Shown here one piece after another: positions 26,233 to 34,529 of a stretch of 64,000 nucleotides of DNA (within the stretch, counting starts at the first letter, position 1; each line of letters begins with the position of its first letter). The position numbers were made by a program, and so were the translations under genes. The stretch comes from CAWCUK01 sp963798775 (lineage in GTDB: Bacteria; Bacteroidota; Ignavibacteria; Ignavibacteriales; Ignavibacteriaceae). Location of the stretch: contig CAWCUK010000003.1 in the NCBI GenBank assembly GCA_963798775.1, positions 124,001-188,000 of the forward strand, in the 5' to 3' direction. Under the pieces are notes generated by a model. It did no database searches, had not been told where the DNA came from, and saw nothing but the letters and a program-made list of their open reading frames with translations.

Positions 26233-28642
26233 TTACTTCAACAATATCATCTTCTTTACTTCGGAAAATCCATCCGATTCAATTCTGTAGAAGTACATTC
26301 CGCTTGATAAGTTTGATGCGTTAAAATTTACCGAATGATTACCCGCTTCATTATAACTATTTACAAGTACGCTTACTCTTTGCCCGAGAGAATTAAAAAC
26401 AGTAAGCTTTACTTTTGATGCTATTGGCAAGCTATAATTTATAGTTGTACTTGGATTAAATGGGTTTGGGTAATTTTGCGCAAGAGAGTACTCTTTTAGT
26501 GTGAAATCGACATCAGTATATACAATTTTTGAGTAACTGAATGAACCGTCATAATCTATTTGTTTTAATCTATAAGAAATTTTTCCGGAAAATTCTCCAT
26601 TGCTTAAATCATCTTCAAAGGAATAAATTGAAGTTACAGTTGAATTTCCCTTACCTTTAACAAAACCAACTACTACCCATTTATCTTTAATCTGCCTTTC
26701 AATCTCAAATCCCCTATTATTCGTTTCAGTAGCGGTTTCCCATCTAAGAACCACTTTTTTTTCTAAACGCGAAGCCGTAAAAGAAGATAACTCTACTGGA
26801 AGCACTACGCCCCCTTCATTAAAAACTGCCAAACCATCATAAGTCCCAGTCCAGATATTTTTATTTTCATCCATGACGATAAAAAAAATCCTATTATCCG
26901 GCAGACCGGAATTAGAAGTATTATAAACTGTCCAGTTTTGGCCGTCAAATTTTACCAGGCCGTCCCAGAAAGTACCAATCCAAATATTTCCTCCATCAAC
27001 AACGATAGAACGAATATCATTACTAGGTAAATTTGAGTTAAAATTATTATAGACAGTCCAGTTTATACCATCAAATTTTGCCAAACCTCCGTCAGTCCCA
27101 ATCCATATATTTCCGTTTCCGTCTGGGGTGATGGAAAAAATAATATCTCCGGGCAAACCTGAGTTTGAAGTATTATAAGTGGTCCATTTTTGCCCATCAA
27201 ATTTTGCCAAGCCGCCGTTCATAGTACCCATCCACTTATTTCCATCCTCGTCTACGGCGAGAGAACGAATATAATTAATAGGTAAACCGGAATTAGAGGT
27301 ATCATATACAGTCCAATTTATACCGTCAAATTTTGCCAGACCACCGTCATAAGTTCCAATCCACTTATTGCCTTTTTTGTCTATGGAGATAGCAGTAACA
27401 TCATTACCTGGCAATCCTGAATTAGATGTATAATAAATAGTCCAGCTTGTATCGTTAAATTTTGCCAAACCGCCGCCCCATGTTCCAATCCATTTATTTC
27501 CGCTTCTGTCTATACTTATGGAACGAATATAATTATCAACCAAACCGGAATTAGAATAATTATAAATTTTCCAATCTGTACCGTCAAATTTAAACAAACC
27601 ACCCATTGTTCCAATCCATTTTTCACTTCCATCTGTAGCAAGAGTAAAAACAAAATTAGAATTCATTCCGGATCTAGTAGTATTATAGGAAGTCCAATTT
27701 TCATCATCAAATTTTAAAAAATTACCACCATAAGTCCCAACCCACTTGTTGCCTTTTTCGTCTAATTCGATAGAACTAACATTATCATAGCTAATTCCTG
27801 AATTAGAAGTATTGTATACAGTCCAGTTTGTGCCGCCATACTTTACTAAGCCGTTATGAGTTCCAATCCATTTATTTCCGTTTCCGTCTATACTTATGGA
27901 ACGAATATTATTATCAGCCAAACCGGAATTAGAAGTATTATAAACTGTCCAATATTTGGCCGTCAAATTTTGCCAAACCGCCGTCCCATGTCCCAATCCA
28001 TTTATTTCCGCTTCTGTCTATAGCGATGGCATTAATAAAATTATTAGGCAACGCGAAATTAGAATTGTTATAAAAAGTCCAATTAATGCCGTCAAATTCT
28101 GCCAAGCCGGAATTAGTTCCAATCCATTTATTCCCGTTTCCGTCTATACTTATGGAACGAATATAATTATCAGCCAAGCCGGAATTAGAAGTATCATAGA
28201 CAGTCCAGTTTGTGCCGTCAAATTTTGCCAAACCGCCGCCCCATGTCCCAATCCATTTATTACCGCTTCCATCAATTGCTAAAGAGTATATAAAATTGCT
28301 TCCTATATGAGAGTCAGTGCTATCATAAATAGTCCAATTTGTGCCGTCAAATTCAGCCAATCCTTTTTTAGTTCCAATCCACTTATTGCCGGTCTGGTCT
28401 ATGACAAGAGAATAAACATAATTCTCCGGCATACGAGAATTATTTTTATCATAATAAACTACCTCATTGGTATTTTGGTTCAGTTGAATTAATCCCATAT
28501 CAGTTCCAAGCCAAGCATGTTCGCCTTCTAACTTAATAGATGTGATTGCATCACAGTTAGTATAATTAACCCACTCCGGGTTTTGCGCGAAAAGAGAAAA
28601 AGAGAGTAAAAGGAGAAAAAGAAAAGTAGATGTTATTTTCAT
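26233..28642 (-). CDS. Secreted 14-repeat beta-propeller protein with type IX tail (one frameshift)
   Basis: The signal peptide (MKITSTFLFLLLLSFSLFAQ) is followed by 14 repeats of about 45-50 residues with the pattern (N/D)-x-I-x-S-I-x-(I/V)-D-x-x-G-N-K-W-I-G-T-x-x-G-L-A-x-F-D-G-x-N-W-T-x-Y, the two-component-regulator-propeller type (Reg_prop). Fourteen repeats fit two seven-bladed propellers. A fibronectin-like segment (VELSSFTASRLEKKVVLRWE) and a type IX sorting domain (NYPNPFNPSTTINYSLP ... VKKMILLK) complete it, about 800 residues in all. It is presumably surface-bound or secreted and binds sugars or proteins; no kinase part is attached. One extra base near 27957 (GGCCAAATATTGG) breaks the frame; the span (2410) fits one insertion. 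Confidence 0.88.
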
Positions 28643-28951
28643 TATAAAACCTTGATAATTTTTAGGTGGTTAAATAAGAATAGTTCTTAAAAGATTCGCT
28701 AAATCCCATTTTGTTAAAACTGTAAATAAAATATTATTATTATTAGAATAAGCAATAGGAATTAAAGGTTAGTGATACCGGTAACGGTTGAAACAGAAAT
28801 TCCCGCGCTTTTCAGCAGGCTCAATTCCGTTTACTTTTCCATTCTTCATTGTTAATTGTTCATTGCGAAGCAACGCTAAGCAACCAGAGGTTATTTACCC
28901 TAAAGATGTTTAAATTTACTGCGACAAATTTTTCAGTATTACAAATAAATT
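28643..28951. other. Intergenic region with direct repeat
   Basis: 309 bp between divergent genes. It holds the right copy of the flanking repeat (28852-28881). No gene or RNA was seen. Confidence 0.55.
28852..28881. repeat. Direct repeat flanking the propeller gene, right copy
   Basis: TTAATTGTTCATTGCGAAGC then AACGCTAAGC, matching 26181-26212 over about 30 bases with small differences. Confidence 0.75.
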
Positions 28952-29468
28952 ATGCGGACTCACACTTACTCTATATTCTTAAAGTTTTTATACCGTTTCG
29001 GAAATATCCCTATAACCATTTTGCTGCTTATATATTTAATTCCGGCGGTTATAAATATTGATAAAAGCTGGATTTATCTTCTTCCCTTCATCATTATTTT
29101 CTTGCTCATATATTTTTTAAACCGTCATTACATGAATTTGTATAAACTTCTTCCGTACAAAATTGTATCGGATGATGAAAAAATTATCTGTACAAATTTT
29201 TCCTTTTCCAATAAAGAAGTAGTTATTCATTATAAAGATGTTACTGAAATTAAGGGAGGAATATTTCGACGGCAAGTTTACCGGCGTAATGAAAGTTTGC
29301 GACGGCAGGAATAATATCTGCATAGGATTTTATAACAACATAAAATTCGCGAAAGAGTTAGAGACAAAACTTCTTCAAAAAATTCCAAGGAAGGTTTATG
29401 ATGATATTATAGACAGGGTTGGTTTAAAAACTAAAGAGAAAGACGGAAAAGGAAAAAAGAATAGATAA
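28952..29468 (+). CDS. Small membrane protein with PH-like cytoplasmic domain (one frameshift)
   Basis: Two N-terminal membrane helices (about residues 17-35 and 42-58) are followed by a beta-rich domain (YKIVSDDEKIICTNFSFSNK, VVIHYKDVTEIKGG, then IFDGKFTGVMKVCDG, NNICIGFYNNIKFA) and a basic tail (KTKEKDGKGKKNR). The layout of two helices plus a small beta domain ending in a helix resembles bacterial PH-domain (YdbT/bPH2-like) proteins; no function can be assigned. One extra base near 29265 (TATTTCGACGG) breaks the frame, and the span fits one insertion. It ends one base before mnmA. Confidence 0.6.
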
Positions 29469-29469
29469 G

Positions 29470-30530
29470 ATGAAAATAGCAGTATTATTATCCGGCGGTG
29501 TTGATAGTTCCGTCGCTATGCGATTATTAAAAGACGAAGGACACGACTTAACCGCTTTTTATTTGAAGATTTGGCTTCAGGATGAATTTTCATTTCTCGG
29601 CGATTGTCCATGGGAAGAAGATCTTAAATTACGCGCGCGCTGCCTGCGAACAAGTAGGCGTTCCGCTTGAAGTTCTTCCTTTGCAGACTGAATATTGGGA
29701 TTCGGTTGTTACTTATACTATTTCGGAAATAAAAGAAGGGCGCACTCCCAACCCGGATATGTTTTGCAACAGTTTAATAAAGTTCGGACAGTTTTACGAT
29801 AAAATTGATCCCGCTTTTGAAAAAGTAGCCAGCGGCCATTACGCTAAAGTAGAATTTGACGGAGAAAAATATCTTCTAAAAAGAACTCCCGACCCAATTA
29901 AAGACCAAACTTATTTCCTTGCTTACCTTACCCAGCAGCAGATTTCCCGCGCTTATTTTCCTTTAGGAAATTATGACAAAGCAAAAGTTCGGGAATTCGC
30001 GCATAAGTTATAAACTTCCTAATATGGATAGAAAAGACAGCCAGGGAATTTGTTTTCTCGGACAAATAAAATTCACTGATTTTGTAAAACATCATCTCGG
30101 CGAGAAAAAAGGGAAGATAATAGATATTGATTCCGGCAATGTTATGGGGGAGCATAACGGGTTTTATTTTTATACAATCGGGCAGCGTTCAGGTTTAGGG
30201 CTTTCCGGCGGGCCATGGTATGTTGTTAAAAAAGATGTGAATGAAAATATAGTTTACATCTCCAAAGAAAATAAGGCGAACCGGGAAAGAAATTCTTTTA
30301 AAGTCGGTAAGTTTAACTGGATTGCCGGCGTAAAGCCTGAAGAAACAAATCTCCAGGTAAAGATTAGGCACGGCGCCAATATGTATAATTGTACTTTAAA
30401 TTATTTAAATGATAATGAAGCTTTAGTTGAGCTGGATAAACCGGATCAAGGAATAGCGCCCGGACAGTTTGCCGTTTTCTATTCCGATGAAATATGTTAC
30501 GGCGGGGGAATTATTCTTCAAGATGATTAA
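29470..30530 (+). CDS. mnmA: tRNA-specific 2-thiouridylase MnmA (two frameshifts)
   Basis: MnmA adds sulfur to U34 of tRNA-Lys, -Glu and -Gln. Seen: the PP-loop VLLSGGVDSSVAM at the start, catalytic Cys in TPNPDMFCN, SGHYAKV, KDQTYFLAYL, the second catalytic Cys in DSQGICFLG, the GEHNGFYFYTIGQRSGLGL block, and a C-terminal beta-barrel with IAPGQFAVFY. Frame breaks lie near 29650 (the part ending ...CLRTSRRSA continues as ACEQVGVPLEVLP) and near 30010. Both catalytic cysteines survive. It is probably co-transcribed with the PH-like gene. Confidence 0.93.
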
Positions 30531-30538
30531 TAAAAAAT

Positions 30539-30578
30539 AGGCGCCCTATAAATCGCCCTCCGACTTACACAGGCGCCC
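30539..30578. terminator. Possible two-way terminator between mnmA and the response-regulator cluster
   Basis: GGCGCC at 30540-30545 can pair with GGCGCC at 30572-30577 in an otherwise unstructured region between convergent stops. There is no T-run, so the call is weak. Confidence 0.3.
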
Positions 30579-30602
30579 ATAGATGAGCACGTACGTTAAA
30601 TT

Positions 30603-31070
30603 TTAGCTAAGTTTTTGTTTCTTATTATTTTCGTTCTTATTAAAGCAAGAAGTAAAATCTCCGTTTATTCCTTCCCAAACAGACTGATTCATATAAATTT
30701 TATTGTTTTTCGCTGATTCAATCCCGGCTTTTAACTCATGCGGTTTGGAATTTTTACTTAAAAATACCTTTGCGCCCGAATTAAAAGCTTTGGCTATATA
30801 TTCATCTGATTCATGTAAGGATAAAATTATAACGTTTGTCCCGGGAAATTCTTTGGGAATATGGGATGCTATATTAAAACCGTCAACTTCGCACATTGCT
30901 ATATCAAGGAAAACTATTTCGGGTTTAAGATTTTTAACTAAGTTTAAAGCTCTCAAAGGCGTATCTGTTTCGGCAATAACTTTTATACCGGGAATTCTTT
31001 CTAATAATATTCTAATTCCCGCTCTAACTAAAGTATGTTTATCTGTTAATATTACTCTTGTTGTTTCCAT
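30603..31070 (-). CDS. NarL-type receiver protein without DNA-binding domain (atypical acidic pocket)
   Basis: 155 residues. The receiver is of NarL/FixJ type: phosphorylation Asp in PEIVFLDIAM (about residue 55), Ser in VIILSLHES, Lys in VFLSKNS. The usual acidic pair before H-x-L-V is D-K (ILTDKHTLVRAG) and not D-D, so one metal-binding acid is replaced by Lys; phosphorylation may be weaker or absent. After the receiver there is only a short polar tail (NKNENNKKQKLS) and no LuxR helix-turn-helix. Neither a frameshift nor downstream space could hide one. It probably acts as a decoy or phosphate-sink receiver within the cluster. Confidence 0.85.
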   Translation of the reverse strand: METTRVILTDKHTLVRAGIRILLERIPGIKVIAETDTPLRALNLVKNLKPEIVFLDIAMCEVDGFNIASHIPKEFPGTNVIILSLHESDEYIAKAFNSGAKVFLSKNSKPHELKAGIESAKNNKIYMNQSVWEGINGDFTSCFNKNENNKKQKLS

Positions 31071-31078
31071 ATATTCAT

Positions 31079-31477
31079 CTATAATTGTTTTACTGAACTT
31101 CCATTCGAATCTTCAAAAATTTTCTCAAATAGAATTTTTATTTTAGAGGCGAATTCTGATTTTTTAATATATCCGCTGGCTCCGTTTAACTCTGCTTCAC
31201 TTAAATATTCATCACTCTCACGGAATGATGTTATTATAACTTTACACGGATAATTTTGTGATTTTATTTCTTTAAGAGTTTCAAACCCATTAATTCCGGG
31301 CAAATTTATATCCAGAAGTACCAGGTCAAAATTAATTTGATTAAGCTTTTTTAAGGCCTCTTCACCGGTTTCGGCCCAAGAAAGGATTGCAAATCTTAGA
31401 TTATCGTTTATAAACCTTATCGCCGCGTCACGAAAAACTTGATTATCATCAACAAGTAGAATTCTTGGGCCCCTCAT
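31079..31477 (-). CDS. Single-domain response regulator
   Basis: 132 residues, a complete receiver: ILLVDDNQVF (acidic pair), FDLVLLDINLPG (phospho-Asp about residue 54), VIITSFRES (Thr/Ser) and GYIKKSE (Lys). It is closer to CheY/single-domain regulators than to its NarL-type neighbours. It lies 8 bp upstream of the previous gene in the same operon direction. A 9-base inverted repeat (31484-31492 / 31536-31544, CCTCTGTAA...TTACAGAGG) sits just before its start. Confidence 0.9.
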   Translation of the reverse strand: MRGPRILLVDDNQVFRDAAIRFINDNLRFAILSWAETGEEALKKLNQINFDLVLLDINLPGINGFETLKEIKSQNYPCKVIITSFRESDEYLSEAELNGASGYIKKSEFASKIKILFEKIFEDSNGSSVKQL

Positions 31478-31674
31478 TTTAATCCTCTGTAAAATATTAT
31501 CAAAAATTTAATCCTGTCTTTACTAATATTATTTATTACAGAGGCTAAATTATGTTTAATCGGTTAGGTTAACAATCGGGGATTCCCTGAAATACGTTTG
31601 TAAAATTACTTATAAAAAAGCATTTAGGGAGATTATGAGGAAAGAAAGCAAGAAATTTATTAGGGAAAAATAAT

Positions 31675-32349
31675 TTAAGTTTCGGGAGAAATTAAACCTG
31701 TTCTTATCGCATAACGTACTAATCCGGCAACGTCTCTTATATCTAATCTTTCCATTAATTGGGTGCGGTGAGTTTCTACAGTTTTTATACTAACATTTAA
31801 TTTAGCGGCAATTTCTTTTGTGGAATTGCCCTCGGCTATAAGTTGAAGAATTTCTCTTTGCCTTGCGGTTAGTTGGTCAAAAACACCCGGCTCAACATTT
31901 TTTTCTTCGGGAGATTCGCTTATTCTTCTTAAATAATCTATAACAACATGTTTAGAGATTGCCGGGCTTAGATAAGTTTCCCCGCGCATTACCGCCCTTA
32001 TTGCTATTTCTAATTCTGTAAGCGCGGAATCTTTAAGCAGATAACCTGAAGCGCCTGATCTTAAGGCCTGGATTACATATTCTTCATTTGAATGCATTGA
32101 TAAAATAATAACAAAAGAATCCGGGAATTCTTTAGAAATACGCGCGGCTACTTCTAAACCGTTCAGTTCGGGCATCGCGATATCAAGAAGAACAATATCC
32201 GGTTTTAATTCAGAGGTTTTTGTTAAAGCGTCTCTACCGTCGCTTGCTTCTCCAATAACTTCAACATCTTTAATGCCTTCAAGTAATGTCCGCATCCCTG
32301 CTCTAACTAACGTATGATCATCAGCTATTAAAACCTTTGTAGGAATCAT
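31675..32349 (-). CDS. NarL/FixJ-family response regulator with LuxR-type HTH
   Basis: 224 residues. The receiver has the full set: LIADDHTLVRAG, phospho-Asp in PDIVLLDIAMPE (about residue 54), Ser in VIILSMHS, Lys in GYLLKDS. The C-terminal LuxR-type helix-turn-helix (about residues 158-215) reads LTARQREILQLIAEGNSTKE, then IAAKLNVSIKTVETHRTQLM. It is the only member of this cluster with a DNA-binding output and therefore the probable transcriptional endpoint of the neighbouring HisKA_3 kinases. Confidence 0.94.
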   Translation of the reverse strand: MIPTKVLIADDHTLVRAGMRTLLEGIKDVEVIGEASDGRDALTKTSELKPDIVLLDIAMPELNGLEVAARISKEFPDSFVIILSMHSNEEYVIQALRSGASGYLLKDSALTELEIAIRAVMRGETYLSPAISKHVVIDYLRRISESPEEKNVEPGVFDQLTARQREILQLIAEGNSTKEIAAKLNVSIKTVETHRTQLMERLDIRDVAGLVRYAIRTGLISPET

Positions 32350-32418
32350 TTGTTCTTCCTAAAAAATGATTATGAATTAACTTATTTTAAGATAAGAAAT
32401 GAATACAACTGATTAAAG

Positions 32419-32892
32419 CTAATTAGTAATATCGGCGTTATGACTAGAATTTTTTTTACTCGATACCCTTGCCATATAACTATCGATAATATGTGTTGAA
32501 ATTTCGGGGCTGAAATATGTTTTTCCTTCGGTTACCGCTATTAACGCTGATTCAAGTTCATTAGGTGCCGAATCTTTTAGTAAATAACCCATTGCGCCTA
32601 CATTTAAAGCTTGCATAACATATTCTTCTGTCGCGTGCATAGAAAGAATAATTACTACTACTCCTTTACATTCTTTCGCTATTATTTCTGCCGCTTCAAG
32701 TCCGTTCATTTCAGGCATAGCGATATCTAAAAAAGCGACTGCCGGTTTTAACCTTTTCGCTATTTCAATCGCTTGTTTTCCGTCTTCCGCTTCGCCTACA
32801 ACATCAACTCCTTCAATATCCGCAAGAAGGGAACGGATTCCTGCTCTAACAAGTTTGTGATCATCAGCCAACATTACTCGGATAGGCTTCAT
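32419..32892 (-). CDS. NarL-type receiver protein without DNA-binding domain
   Basis: 157 residues. The receiver is close to that of the neighbouring complete regulator (MLADDHKLVRAG, PAVAFLDIAMPE, VIILSMHATEEYV, GYLLKDSAPNELE) and retains the linker YFSPEISTHIIDSYMARVSS, but stops where the LuxR domain should begin. Only 69 bp separate it from the next gene and no frame there encodes an HTH, so the truncation is real. Its ATG overlaps the stop of the kinase gene (ATGA), so it is translationally coupled to that kinase and is its likely partner. Confidence 0.88.
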   Translation of the reverse strand: MKPIRVMLADDHKLVRAGIRSLLADIEGVDVVGEAEDGKQAIEIAKRLKPAVAFLDIAMPEMNGLEAAEIIAKECKGVVVIILSMHATEEYVMQALNVGAMGYLLKDSAPNELESALIAVTEGKTYFSPEISTHIIDSYMARVSSKKNSSHNADITN

Positions 32893-34469
32893 CTGCTTCT
32901 CTCCTTTTGAGTTTCAGTAATTGTCTTATTTGAATGGGATAAAGGAAATACAGCATTTATTTTTGTCCCTTCGCCCGCGGATGATAAAATTTCTAATTTT
33001 CCGCCGACAAGCTCCGCTCTTTCTTGCATATCAAATATCCCCATATTTTTCCCGTCAGTTATTTTACCTTTTTCTTCGTCAACATTAAATCCTTTGCCGT
33101 CATCCGCAATATTTCAAATATAATTGTTCATCTTCAATCCATATTTCAATTTTTATATTTTCGGCTTCCGAATGCCTTATAACATTTGTTAAAGCTTCTC
33201 GGGCTATCCAATAGCATATATTTTCCACTTCTGAAGCTAATTTTTTCCTTCCGATAGGTTCGGCATTCATTTGAACTTTTAAATTTGTTCTTTTTGACTG
33301 CCTGTCAACATACCACCTAAGTGCTGGTACCAAACCCAAATCATCCAGCATAGAGGGTCTTAAATCTAATGAAATATTACGAACTTGATTTAAGATATTT
33401 TCAATAAGCTTAACGCTGTCGTCAAGTTTTTTCTTTATCTGGGCGGTATCGGAAGAAGTATTAACTGTTTGAAGGCTGATTTTTACAGCCATTAAAACTT
33501 GCCCGATTTCCTCATGAAGTTCTTTGGCAAATTTTCTCCGCTCGGATTCTTGTACTTCAATTAAACGAAGTGAAAGCATCTTTAATCTTTCCTGCGCGGC
33601 TGTTACATTTTTAAAAGGCGTTCTCTTTCTTTTTCCGCTTTTTTTCGTTCCGATATATCTTGGAATACAAGAACAACACCTTCAATTTCCTGTTTTTCAT
33701 TAATAATAGGCGAAGCTGTAGAGACAATAGGTATTTCTTCGCCCCGTTTATTCATTAGAATTGTTTGAACCATATTAATAACTTTTTCATTATTAAAAAC
33801 TTTGTTAACCGGATTTTCAACTTCTTCCCTGGTGCGTTCATCGATAATAACAAAAATTTCATCAAGATTATTCCCTATCGCTTCCTTTTGTGCCCGGCCT
33901 GTTAAGGTTTCCGCAACATGATTCATCATTTTTACTTTGCCGTTTTTATCCGTAGCAATTATGCCGTCACCGATGCTTTTTAAAGTTGCCGAAAGCCAGC
34001 GTTCACTTTCATATAATTTCTTTTCTATGTTATGTTTATAAAGAGCCATTTCTATAGTAGTATGAAGTGTTTTTTCTTCATAAGGTTTTAAAATATAACC
34101 GTAAGGTTCGGTTATTTTAGCTCTCTGCAGAGTGTATTCATCAGCGTACGCGGTCATATAAATTACCGGCACATCAAATTCAGCCCTAATTGATTCAGCG
34201 GCCTCAATACCGTCCATTTCGCCTTTTAATCTAATATCCATTAAAATTAAATCCGGCTGTTTTTTTTCAACAGTTGAGTAAGCTTGTTCACCGGTACTTA
34301 TCATATCTACAATTTCGTAATCTAAAGATTTTAATTTACGCGCTAAATCCAGGGCTACTATTTTTTCATCCTCCACAATTAAAACCTTAACAGCATTACT
34401 CGTAAAGTCATCATTCATATTTGGCTCCACTTTATACCCCCGCCTCGTTTTTGTAATAATTGAATCCAT
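32889..34469 (-). CDS. REC-PAS-HisKA_3 histidine kinase (two frameshifts)
   Basis: The N-terminal receiver (VLIVEDEKIVALDLARKL, DLILMDIRLKGEMDGIEAA, IYMTAYADE, GYILKPYEE) is followed by a PAS domain (about 150-275, ending VFQDISERKKAEKERERL). A NarX/DegS-type HisKA_3 domain has the phospho-His in RRKFAKELHEEIGQVLMAVK, and a HATPase domain follows (IAREALTNVIRHSEA as N box, then DDGKGFNV after correction, GIFDMQERAELVGGKLEI). Frame breaks lie near 33603 (one lost A; restoring it gives LLKNVTAAQERLK) and near 33112 (one extra base; LYLKIADDGKGF). The span is a multiple of three, as expected. A soluble kinase with its own input receiver, probably phosphorylating the NarL-type proteins next to it. 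The start may be the ATG at 34469 or the later one at the NMNDDF position. Confidence 0.9.
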
Positions 34470-34529
34470 ACTAATTTCTATAATAATAAAACTAAATTTT
34501 AGTTTTGTTGATTTAAATACAATTCATCT

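Noticed and set aside
30540..30600. tRNA or small RNA in the mnmA/response-regulator gap
   Set aside because: No cloverleaf or conserved tRNA arms; only a weak GGCGCC pairing.
31484..31544. 9-base inverted repeat CCTCTGTAA/TTACAGAGG as a regulatory RNA
   Set aside because: The 43-nt loop is unstructured and no T-run or partner element was seen; noted only in the neighbouring gene entry.
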